Shown here piece by piece: positions 40,784 through 47,472 of a stretch of DNA of 47,472 bases (its first letter is position 1; each line of letters opens with the position of its first letter). Source of the stretch: Streptantibioticus rubrisoli. GTDB taxonomy: Bacteria; Actinomycetota; Actinomycetes; Streptomycetales; Streptomycetaceae. Location: positions 1 through 47,472 of the forward strand of contig NZ_JANFNH010000055.1 in assembly GCF_024436055.1 (NCBI RefSeq). The letters run 5' to 3'. The translations under genes and the position numbers were made by a program. The notes beneath the pieces were generated by a model. It had not been told where the DNA came from, searched no databases, and saw nothing but the letters and a program-made list of their open reading frames with translations.

Positions 40784-41527
40784 ATGAGCAGCCGGGATAC
40801 CCATGAGAACCGCGGCCACGGCCGCCTGGGCAACGTACTGTCCGGGGTGGCCGTGGCCGTTGGCTGTCTGTTGTTCCTGGGCGGATTCGCCTGGGGCGCG
40901 GTCGTCTACCGGCCCTACACCGTGCCGACCGACTCGATGCAGCCGACCGTCAACCCCGGCGACCGGGTGCTCGCCCAGCGCGTCAGTGGCAACCAGGTGC
41001 ACCGTGGTGACGTGGTGGTGTTCAACGATCCCGTGTGGGGCAACGAGCCGATGGTCAAACGGGTCGTGGGTGTCGGCGGCGACAAGATCGCCTGCTGCGA
41101 CAGGCAGGGTCGGCTGACGGTCAACGGCGTGCCGCTCGACGAACCGTATCTGCTCCAGCGCGGCCAGGCGCCGGTCCCGGTCACCACCGTGCCGCGCGGG
41201 CAACTGTTCATGCTCGGCGACAACCGCCAGGTCTCGATGGACTCCCGGGTGCACCTGTCCGACGCCGACCACGGGGCGGTGCCCAGTGGCGAGGTCGCGG
41301 CCCGGGTGGACGCCGTCGTCTGGCCGTTCGGCCAGCTCAAGCAGGTCGGGCGACCGGCCGCCTACGCGGCCCTGCCCGGCGGGGTCTCATCGCCGGGTCC
41401 GATCAGCTGGATCGCCTCCGCCGTCGTGGCGGGCGCGCTGCTGATCCTCGGCGGCGCGGCGTACGGTCCGATCGCGGGGCGCCGCCGCAGGCGCGCGGAG
41501 CGACGACGTGTGCTCGTCGGGGCGTGA
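40784..41527 (+). CDS. sipZ: Type I signal peptidase (SipZ-like)
   Basis: A 247-residue protease with two membrane segments: N-terminal LGNVLSGVAVAVGCLLFLGG (about 13-32) and C-terminal WIASAVVAGALLILGGAAYG (about 210-229). The Ser box is TVPTDSMQPTVNPGDR, the Lys box is MVKRVVGVGGDKI, and box E is LGDNRQVSMDSRVH, the most canonical of the four. ATG 40784 (GTG 40775 possible). First gene of a unit continuing into the NUDIX and DUF2469 genes. Confidence 0.92.
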   Translation: MSSRDTHENRGHGRLGNVLSGVAVAVGCLLFLGGFAWGAVVYRPYTVPTDSMQPTVNPGDRVLAQRVSGNQVHRGDVVVFNDPVWGNEPMVKRVVGVGGDKIACCDRQGRLTVNGVPLDEPYLLQRGQAPVPVTTVPRGQLFMLGDNRQVSMDSRVHLSDADHGAVPSGEVAARVDAVVWPFGQLKQVGRPAAYAALPGGVSSPGPISWIASAVVAGALLILGGAAYGPIAGRRRRRAERRRVLVGA

Positions 41528-41531
41528 GACG

Positions 41532-42053
41532 GTGACGGCGGGCGCGGGGGCCGACGCCGGTGGCGCCGTCGACGGTATGCGGCGCGCGGCCCGGGTGATC
41601 CTGCTGGATCCGGCGGACCGGATCCTGCTGCTGCACGGCTTCGAGCCCGCCGATCCGGCCACCACGTGGTGGTTCACGCCCGGCGGCGGCGTGGAGCCGG
41701 GGGAGAGCCTGCCGGAGGCGGCGCGCCGCGAGGTGGCGGAGGAGACCGGCATCACCTCCATACGGCTGGGGCCGGTGGTGTGGCAGCGCTCGTGCGCGTT
41801 CGACTTCGACGGGCGGCGCTGGGAGCAGGACGAGTGGTACTACCTGGGCCGCGCCGACGCCACCGACCTGCACACCGGCGGCCACACGGAACTGGAACGA
41901 CGCAGCGTGCGCGCACTGCGCTGGTGGACCTGCGAGGAACTGCTCGCCACCCGTGAGACGGTGTATCCCACCAGGCTCGCCGAGCTGCTGCGTAGGCTGC
42001 TTGATGAGGGGCCTCCGCCGTCGCCGCTGCTTCTGGAGACAGAGCGCGAGTGA
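41532..42053 (+). CDS. NUDIX hydrolase
   Basis: A 173-residue protein with a complete Nudix box, GGGVEPGESLPEAARREVAE followed by ETGI (about residues 53-76), the metal-dependent pyrophosphohydrolase site for X-diphosphate nucleosides or similar. Substrate unknown. A start at GTG 41532 places it 4 nt after sipZ; GTG 41508 overlaps sipZ and is less likely. Confidence 0.9.
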   Translation: MTAGAGADAGGAVDGMRRAARVILLDPADRILLLHGFEPADPATTWWFTPGGGVEPGESLPEAARREVAEETGITSIRLGPVVWQRSCAFDFDGRRWEQDEWYYLGRADATDLHTGGHTELERRSVRALRWWTCEELLATRETVYPTRLAELLRRLLDEGPPPSPLLLETERE

Positions 42054-42092
42054 AGGTCGGCGGGGGAACGTACCGCTGAAGGGGAACATGCC

Positions 42093-42419
42093 ATGAGCGC
42101 CGAGGACCTCGAGAAGTACGAGACCGAGATGGAGCTGAAGCTCTACCGGGAGTACCGCGATGTCGTCGGGCTGTTCAAATACGTGATCGAGACCGAGCGC
42201 CGCTTCTACCTGACGAACGACTACGAGATGCAGGTGCACTCGGTCCAGGGCGAGGTGTTCTTCGAGGTGTCGATGGCCGACGCATGGGTCTGGGACATGT
42301 ACCGGCCAGCCCGCTTCGTCAAGCAGGTACGGGTCCTGACGTTCAAGGACGTCAACATCGAGGAGCTCAACAAGAGCGACCTGGACCTCCCCTCGGACGA
42401 CTCCGGGTTCAACGCGTGA
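42093..42419 (+). CDS. DUF2469 conserved actinobacterial protein
   Basis: A 108-residue acidic protein (MSAEDLEKYETEMELKLYRE) that is highly conserved across actinobacteria: YRDVVGLFKYVIETERRFYL, VFFEVSMADAWVWDMYRPAR and VKQVRVLTFKDVNIEELNKS. Function unknown; it is regularly encoded between signal peptidase genes and yraN. ATG 42093, SD GAAGGGG. Confidence 0.93.
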   Translation: MSAEDLEKYETEMELKLYREYRDVVGLFKYVIETERRFYLTNDYEMQVHSVQGEVFFEVSMADAWVWDMYRPARFVKQVRVLTFKDVNIEELNKSDLDLPSDDSGFNA

Positions 42420-42572
42420 TCGCGGCACGCCAGGCGGTGGCCGCCGCCGAGGGTGCGGCTTCCTCCTCAGGGGTGACGGAGTTGTCCACAACCGCCCGGT
42501 AACCCACAGAATCCGTTCAAGATCATCTGGGCGCCTCCGCAACCGGCACAGTCGGTCCCGGAGGTGGTACCC

Positions 42573-42932
42573 ATGAACGCCCGCACAGCCCTCGGCCGCT
42601 ACGGCGAGAACCTCGCCGCCCAACGACTCACCAACACCGGCCTGACCGTCCTCGCCCGCAACTGGCGCTGCGCCGCAGGAGAGATCGACATCGTCGCCAC
42701 CGAAGGCGACTGCCTCGTCATCTGCGAGGTCAAATCCAGAACCGGCGGCGCCTACCAACACCCCATGGCCGCCATCACCCCCGCCAAAGCCCAGCGGCTA
42801 CGACACCTCGCCGAACACTGGCTCGCCCAACACGGCGGCCCACCACCAGGCGGCGTCCGCATCGACCTCATCGGCGTCCTCGTACCCCCACGCGGCGCCA
42901 GCCGCCTCGAACACGTACGCGGGGTGGCGTGA
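42573..42932 (+). CDS. yraN: YraN family (UPF0102) putative endonuclease
   Basis: A 119-residue protein with a RecB/Holliday-resolvase-like nuclease pattern: [38 protein letters not shown]. Part of the common yraN-yifB-dprA cluster; its cellular role is not settled. ATG 42573 with SD GGAGG. The stop overlaps the yifB start. Codon use switches here to GAA and CAA. Confidence 0.92.
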   Translation: MNARTALGRYGENLAAQRLTNTGLTVLARNWRCAAGEIDIVATEGDCLVICEVKSRTGGAYQHPMAAITPAKAQRLRHLAEHWLAQHGGPPPGGVRIDLIGVLVPPRGASRLEHVRGVA

Positions 42933-44551
42933 TGGCATTCGCCCGCACCTGCTCCGTCGCCCTCGTCGGCGTCGAAGGAGTGGTCGTCGAAGTCCAGGCC
43001 GACCTCGAACCCGGCGTAGCCGCGTTCACCCTCGTCGGACTCCCCGACAAAAGCCTCTCCGAAAGCCGCGACCGCGTCCGCGCCGCCCTCGTCAACAGCG
43101 GCGAGACCTGGCCGCAGAAGAAACTCACCGTGGGCCTGAGCCCAGCCTCCGTTCCCAAAAGCGGAAGCGGCTTCGACCTGGCCGTCGCCTGCGCCGTCCT
43201 CGCCGCCGCCGAACGCATCGCACCCGCCGCCATCGCCGACCTGATGATGATCGGCGAACTCGGCCTCGACGGACGCGTACGACCAGTACGCGGCGTCCTG
43301 CCCGCCGTCCTCGCCGCCGCCGACGCCGGATACCGCCACGTCGTCGTCCCCGAACGCGCCACCGCCGAAGCCGCCCTGGTACCCGACATCGCCGTCCTCG
43401 GCGTACGCAGCCTGCGCCAACTCATCGCCGCGCTCAACGACGAACCCATCCCCGAAGAAGAAGCCGACCACAACGACAAACACCCCGACACCATCAGCGC
43501 CGGTCTCACCATCCCAGGACTCGGCCCCGGCCTCGGCCTGGGCACCACCCGCGGCGCACACCCGCCCGACCTCGCCGACGTCGCAGGCCAACCCCTCGCC
43601 CGCAAAGCCCTGGAAATCGCCGCCGCCGGCAGCCACCACCTCTACCTGTCCGGACCACCCGGCGCCGGCAAAACCATGCTCGCCGAACGACTCCCCGGAC
43701 TCCTGCCACCCCTCACCCCGCAACAATCCCTCGAAGTCACCGCCGTCCACTCCATCGCCGGAGTCCTGCCACCCGGCAAACCCCACATCGACACCGCCCC
43801 CTACTGCGCCCCGCACCACTCCGCCACCATGCCCTCCATCGTCGGCGGCGGCACCGGCCTGCCCAGACCAGGAGCCGTCTCCCTCGCCCACCACGGCGTG
43901 CTCTTCCTCGACGAAGCCCCCGAGTTCAGCACCCGAGTCCTGGAAGCCCTACGGCAACCCCTCGAGTCCGGCCACGTCGTCGTGGCCCGCAGCGCGGGCG
44001 TCATGCGGCTGCCCGCCAAGTTCCTCCTCGTCTTCGCCGCCAACCCCTGCCCCTGCGGCCGGTACGCCATCCTCGGCGGCGGATGCCAGTGCACACCCAA
44101 CGAAGTACGCCGCTACCAAGCCCGCCTCTCCGGCCCACTACTCGACCGCGTCGACCTACGCGTCACCGTCGATGCCGTCAGCCGTTCCGAACTCATCAAC
44201 CACGGCACCGGAGGCGAGACCACCGCCCACATCGCCGAACGCGTCCACCAAGCCAGACAACGAGCCGCCGCCCGCTACCAGGACCTGCCCTGGACCACCA
44301 ACAGCGAAGTCCCCGGACACGAACTGCGCACCCGCTGGAGAGTACGCACCGGAGCCATGCGCGACGTCGAACGCGAAATGGAACGCGGCCTGCTCACCGC
44401 ACGCGGCCTGGACCGAGTGCTCCGCGTCGCCTGGACCGTCGCCGACCTCGCCGGACACGACCGCCCCACGTACGACGACGTCGGCCAAGCACTCCAACTA
44501 CGCACCGGCGTATACCGCGGCGTCCCCGCCACCGTCGGGAGCGGCACATGA
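42932..44551 (+). CDS. YifB/ComM-family Mg-chelatase-like AAA+ ATPase
   Basis: A 539-residue protein. The N-terminal Lon-substrate-like domain (VALVGVEGVVVEVQADLEPG, GLPDKSLSESRDRVRAAL) is followed by the AAA+ core, with GPPGAGKTMLAERL near 241 and LFLDEAPEFS. A Cys-rich NPCPCGRYAILGGGCQCT insertion and a C-terminal helical domain follow. In competent bacteria ComM is a hexameric helicase that extends branch migration during recombination. The ATG at 42932 overlaps the yraN stop by one base; its own stop overlaps dprA (ATGA). Confidence 0.94.
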   Translation: MAFARTCSVALVGVEGVVVEVQADLEPGVAAFTLVGLPDKSLSESRDRVRAALVNSGETWPQKKLTVGLSPASVPKSGSGFDLAVACAVLAAAERIAPAAIADLMMIGELGLDGRVRPVRGVLPAVLAAADAGYRHVVVPERATAEAALVPDIAVLGVRSLRQLIAALNDEPIPEEEADHNDKHPDTISAGLTIPGLGPGLGLGTTRGAHPPDLADVAGQPLARKALEIAAAGSHHLYLSGPPGAGKTMLAERLPGLLPPLTPQQSLEVTAVHSIAGVLPPGKPHIDTAPYCAPHHSATMPSIVGGGTGLPRPGAVSLAHHGVLFLDEAPEFSTRVLEALRQPLESGHVVVARSAGVMRLPAKFLLVFAANPCPCGRYAILGGGCQCTPNEVRRYQARLSGPLLDRVDLRVTVDAVSRSELINHGTGGETTAHIAERVHQARQRAAARYQDLPWTTNSEVPGHELRTRWRVRTGAMRDVEREMERGLLTARGLDRVLRVAWTVADLAGHDRPTYDDVGQALQLRTGVYRGVPATVGSGT

Positions 44552-45702
44552 CCACCGAACCCACCCCGACAGAAGAACGCCGGGCCCGCGCCGCACTCAC
44601 CAGAATCGCCGAACCCGGCGACCCCGCCGTCGGCCGATGGTTGCGCCGACACGGCCCCGTCGAAACCCTGCGCATGCTCACCGCCCAACACCCGCTACCC
44701 GGCATCAGCCAGACCCGCACCACCGGATACCGACTACGCGGCCAACACACCCGCCCAGACGACGACCTGGCCACCATCGAAACCCTCGGCGGCCGCTTCA
44801 TCTGCCCCAACGACCCCGACTGGCCCAGCCAACTCAACGACCTCGGCGACCAACGCCCCATCGGACTATGGGCCATCGGCCCCGCCGCCCTACGCCCCTG
44901 GGCACTGCGCTCCATCGCCATCGTCGGCGCCCGCGCCTGCAGCGACTACGGCACCCACACCGCCGCCACCCTCGCGGCCGACCTCGCCGAAGCAGGCTGG
45001 ACCATCATCTCCGGTGCCGCACACGGCATCGACAGCGCCGCACACCGCGGCGCACTCGCCGCCCAGGGAGCGACCGTCGCCGTCGTCGCCTGCGGAGTGG
45101 ACAAGCCCTACCCGCGCGGCAACACCGAGTTGCTCCGCCGCATCGGCCAACAAGGCCTGATCATCGCCGAGTTACCACCCGGCGAACACCCCACCCGCAG
45201 CCGCTTCATCCAACGCAACCGTGTCATCGCCGCACTCACCCGCGGCACCGTCGTCGTCGAAGCCCAACTGCGCAGCGGCTCACTGATCACCGCCCGCCGC
45301 GCCACCGCCCTCGGCCGCATCACCATGGGCGTACCCGGCCCAGTCACCTCCGCACTGTCAGCAGGCGTCCACCAACTCCTGCGCGAAGAAGGCCAACTGG
45401 TCACCGACGCCGCCGACATCATCGAACTCACCGGCAGCATCGGCGACGACCTCGCCCCCGAACGCCACGGCCCCGTACACCCCAGAGACCTCCTGGCCCC
45501 CGCCACCGCCGCGGTACTCGAAGGACTCCCCGGCCACGGCGAGGCCGACACCGAACACATCGCCCGCGCCGCCGGAACCGGCGTGGACCAGGCCGCCAGC
45601 CGACTCCACGAACTGCGCACCCTCGGCTTCGTCGAACGCCACGGCAACCGGTGGCGACTGACCAGCGCCGCCCGAGAGAGTGGCACCCCCCGGATCCGGT
45701 GA
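44548..45702 (+). CDS. dprA: DNA processing protein DprA
   Basis: A 384-residue protein that loads RecA on incoming single-stranded DNA in transformable bacteria; its role in Streptomyces is less clear. The Rossmann-like core shows SIAIVGARACSDYGTH, SGAAHGIDSAAHRGAL, VAVVACGVDKPYPRGN and RFIQRNRVIAALTRGTVVVE. A winged-helix C-terminus (about 320-375) is present. ATG 44548 overlaps yifB. Gln and Glu codons are mostly CAA and GAA. Confidence 0.94.
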   Translation: MTTEPTPTEERRARAALTRIAEPGDPAVGRWLRRHGPVETLRMLTAQHPLPGISQTRTTGYRLRGQHTRPDDDLATIETLGGRFICPNDPDWPSQLNDLGDQRPIGLWAIGPAALRPWALRSIAIVGARACSDYGTHTAATLAADLAEAGWTIISGAAHGIDSAAHRGALAAQGATVAVVACGVDKPYPRGNTELLRRIGQQGLIIAELPPGEHPTRSRFIQRNRVIAALTRGTVVVEAQLRSGSLITARRATALGRITMGVPGPVTSALSAGVHQLLREEGQLVTDAADIIELTGSIGDDLAPERHGPVHPRDLLAPATAAVLEGLPGHGEADTEHIARAAGTGVDQAASRLHELRTLGFVERHGNRWRLTSAARESGTPRIR

Positions 45703-45863
45703 CCCGGTCAACACACCATCAGGTGACAAGAAGGTTCTTGACCTGGGAGGACCCGATGGCGAGGTTAGGGGAATGACCGCAGAACGCTTTAATACGCAAC
45801 AGGCAGGGCAGGAAAGGGCAAAGAGACGTCCAGCCCAACCCGCTGTATGGCGGAACGTATCTG

Positions 45864-45876
45864 CGTGAGGCTCACC
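45864..45876. promoter_or_regulatory. Candidate BldD operator upstream of whiG
   Basis: The palindrome GTGAGgCTCAC (45865-45875) fits the early BldD consensus AGTGA-n-TCACC in its arms. whiG is a known direct BldD target in S. coelicolor. It lies about 100 bp before the start. A weak -10-like TACGCT is at 45913-45918. Confidence 0.6.
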
Positions 45877-45972
45877 CGAACGTCGTAGCACAACGCGACG
45901 CCCGGCTCACGCTACGCTCGCGGAGACCCGAATCCCCACCCAACGTCACGGCAGAACGGCTCAAGGCGACGC

Positions 45973-46821
45973 ATGCCCCAGCACACCTCCGGGCCTGACC
46001 GCGCGACCGCGGCCACCGACGACCGCGGAGCTCCACCGCGCGCACAGACCGCCGCCCCCTCCGCACTGGACGAGTTGTGGCGGTCCTACAAGGCCACCGG
46101 AGAGGCACGACTACGCGAGCAACTGATCCTGCACTACTCACCGCTGGTGAAATACGTCGCCGGTCGAGTGAGCGTCGGCCTGCCACCCAATGTCGAACAG
46201 GCCGACTTCGTCTCCTCCGGAATCTTCGGACTCATCGACGCCATCGAGAAGTTCGAACCAGAACGCTCCATCAAGTTCGAGACCTACGCCATCAGCCGCA
46301 TCCGCGGCGCCATGATCGACGAGCTAAGAGCGCTCGACTGGATCCCACGCTCCGTACGACAGAAGGCCCGTGCCGTCGAACGCGCCTACGCGACCCTCGA
46401 AGCGCGCTACCACCGCACACCCACCGAAGCCGAAGTCGCCACCGAGATGGACATCCCCGTCGAGGAACTCCACACCATCTTCGGCCAGCTCTCCCTCGCC
46501 AACGTCGTAGCCCTCGAAGAACTCCTCCACGTCGGCACCGAAGGCGGCGACCGCCTCAGCCTGGTCGACACCCTCGAAGACCGCGCCGCCGAAAACCCCG
46601 TCGAAATCGCCGAGGACCGCGAACTACGACGACTCCTCGCCCGCGCCGTCAACACCCTCCCCGAACGGGAGAAGACCGTCGTCACCCTCTACTACTACGA
46701 GGGCCTCACCCTCGCCGAAATCGGCCACGTCCTGGGCGTCACCGAAAGCCGCGTCAGCCAGATCCACACCAAGTCGGTCCTCCAGCTCCGCGCCAAGCTG
46801 GCGGATGTCGGGCGCTGCTGA
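45973..46821 (+). CDS. whiG: RNA polymerase sigma factor WhiG (FliA-type)
   Basis: The 282-residue sigma factor that commits aerial hyphae to sporulation. After a variable N-terminus the sequence is canonical: [40 protein letters not shown] (region 2), [20 protein letters not shown] and [12 protein letters not shown] (2.4-3.0), [20 protein letters not shown] and [20 protein letters not shown] (region 4). In other Streptomyces WhiG is held by RsiG with cyclic di-GMP. ATG 45973; a 270-bp non-coding region separates it from dprA. Its regulators are not in the window. Confidence 0.96.
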   Translation: MPQHTSGPDRATAATDDRGAPPRAQTAAPSALDELWRSYKATGEARLREQLILHYSPLVKYVAGRVSVGLPPNVEQADFVSSGIFGLIDAIEKFEPERSIKFETYAISRIRGAMIDELRALDWIPRSVRQKARAVERAYATLEARYHRTPTEAEVATEMDIPVEELHTIFGQLSLANVVALEELLHVGTEGGDRLSLVDTLEDRAAENPVEIAEDRELRRLLARAVNTLPEREKTVVTLYYYEGLTLAEIGHVLGVTESRVSQIHTKSVLQLRAKLADVGRC

Positions 46822-46843
46822 CCCCAGCCGGAGCCGATGTCCG

Positions 46844-46849
46844 TAGAGT
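46844..46849 (+). promoter_or_regulatory. Candidate leaderless promoter of the TetR gene
   Basis: TAGAGT is followed by 6 nt and the GTG at 46856; no SD is present. A CTGACC lies 20 bp upstream of the -10, overlapping the whiG stop, somewhat far for a -35. Confidence 0.5.
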
Positions 46850-46855
46850 GGTGGG

Positions 46856-47446
46856 GTGCCCAGGATTCGAGCGGCCTCAGTGGCCGAGCACCGGACGATG
46901 CAGCGCAGCGCCCTGCTGGACGCCGCGCGTTCCCTGCTGTCCGAGGGCGGTACGGAAGCGCTGACGTTCCCCGCCCTCGCCGAGCGCACCGGCCTCGCGC
47001 GCTCCTCCGTCTACGAGTACTTCCGGTCCCGGGCGGCCGTGGTGGAGGAGCTGTGCGCGGCCGACTTCCCCGTGTGGGCCGCCGAGGTCGAAGCGGCCAT
47101 GGAAGCCGCCGACACCGCCGAGAACAAGATCGAGGCATACGTACGGCAGCAACTCGCCTTGGTCGGTGACCGCCGACACCGCGCGGTCGTCGCCATCTCG
47201 GCGGGCGAACTCGACGCGGGCGCCCGCGAGAAGATCCGCGCCGCACACGGCGGACTGATCGCCATGGTCGTCGAAGCACTCAGCGAACTGGGCCACCAGG
47301 AACCCCGACTGACCGCCATGCTGCTCCAGGGCATCGTCGACGCCGCGGTACGCCGCATCGAACTCGGCGCGGCCGAAGACCCAGCCGTCATCACCCAGGC
47401 CGCGGTGTCCATGGCGCTGCGGGGGGTCGGGGGCACCGCCTCTTAG
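46856..47446 (+). CDS. TetR-family transcriptional regulator
   Basis: A 196-residue repressor-type protein. The N-terminal helix-turn-helix is RSALLDAARSLLSEGGTEAL, TFPALAERTGLARSSVYEYF and RSRAAVVEEL (about 15-66). The ligand-binding half (about 70-196) is alpha-helical and not recognisable. GTG 46856. Ligand and targets unknown. Immediately downstream of whiG; in S. coelicolor the rpsB-tsf region follows. Confidence 0.9.
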   Translation: MPRIRAASVAEHRTMQRSALLDAARSLLSEGGTEALTFPALAERTGLARSSVYEYFRSRAAVVEELCAADFPVWAAEVEAAMEAADTAENKIEAYVRQQLALVGDRRHRAVVAISAGELDAGAREKIRAAHGGLIAMVVEALSELGHQEPRLTAMLLQGIVDAAVRRIELGAAEDPAVITQAAVSMALRGVGGTAS

Positions 47447-47457
47447 CCCCCGGGGGC
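47446..47457. terminator. GC palindrome after the TetR gene
   Basis: GCCCCCGGGGGC is a perfect 12-bp palindrome overlapping the last base of the stop codon, followed by a C-rich tract at the window edge. It may be part of a terminator cut by the window end. Confidence 0.35.
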
Positions 47458-47472
47458 CCTCCCCCCTCCCCC

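Noticed and set aside
45680-45868. 62-codon frame between dprA and whiG
   Set aside because: No SD, overlaps the dprA end and the BldD-like site, and lacks recognisable features; regulatory DNA is a better explanation.

Overview
The window is a high-GC chromosomal segment from a Streptomyces-type actinomycete (Streptomyces or a close relative such as Kitasatospora). The evidence is the gene content: the sporulation sigma factor whiG, the antibiotic and morphology regulator nsdA, a run of four type I signal peptidases (sipW-sipX-sipY-sipZ), a GlcP-type glucose permease beside smc, and many GTG and TTG starts. Gene order follows the conserved core of Streptomyces chromosomes from rsmD-coaD to whiG almost without a break, so most of the window is housekeeping. 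No prophage, transposase, CRISPR array, tRNA, rRNA or biosynthetic cluster was seen.

Layout. 1-480: non-coding, with a hairpin and a cluster of short GC-rich repeats. 0.5-5.5 kb: rsmD, coaD, a SepIVA/DivIVA-like coiled-coil protein, yceD (DUF177), rpmF, rnc and mutM (rRNA modification, CoA synthesis, cell-pole biology, RNA and DNA maintenance). 5.5-9.2 kb: a divergent HxlR regulator and flavodoxin-like reductase, a membrane-anchored CAP-domain protein with a repetitive cytoplasmic arm, acyP, and a 66-aa coiled-coil protein. 9.4-14.6 kb: smc and glcP. 14.7-17.7 kb: the one clearly accessory patch, with a DUF397 protein, its XRE/DUF5753 partner, a DUF7848 protein with no proper start, and an NCS1 permease. 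17.9-26.5 kb: ftsY, a prim-pol-like protein divergent from nsdA, and the nitrogen operon amtB-glnK-glnD behind a recognisable GlnR box. 26.6-34.9 kb: a Uma2-family nuclease, ffh, a GNAT acetyltransferase, an FtsH-type protease, a methyltransferase, a eukaryote/archaeal-type prolyl-tRNA synthetase and a SprT-like protein. 35.1-37.9 kb: the translation operon rpsP-khpA-rimM-trmD-rplS. 38.0-42.4 kb: sipW-X-Y, then sipZ, a NUDIX hydrolase and DUF2469. 42.6-45.7 kb: yraN-yifB-dprA. 46.0-47.4 kb: whiG and a TetR regulator.

How the genes work together. ffh and ftsY (SRP targeting) and four signal peptidases make this a protein-export neighbourhood. rsmD, rimM, trmD, rpsP, rplS, rpmF and rnc serve ribosome and tRNA maturation. 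AmtB, GlnK and GlnD form one ammonium-sensing circuit. yraN-yifB-dprA is the usual DNA-processing trio. whiG follows directly after dprA.

Nothing here qualifies convincingly as a new multi-gene system. The best leads are: the XRE/DUF397/DUF7848 cassette, in which two reading frames look one base short; the eukaryote-type ProS with a leaderless-type promoter; a large structured intergenic element at 34.14-34.20 kb; a shared hairpin repeat at both ends of the window; several leaderless promoter candidates (ftsH, proS, sipZ, tetR); an abrupt codon-usage change at about 42.5 kb; and an internal duplication in the SepIVA-like protein. All function calls rest on motif recognition and memory of protein families; no database search was run.
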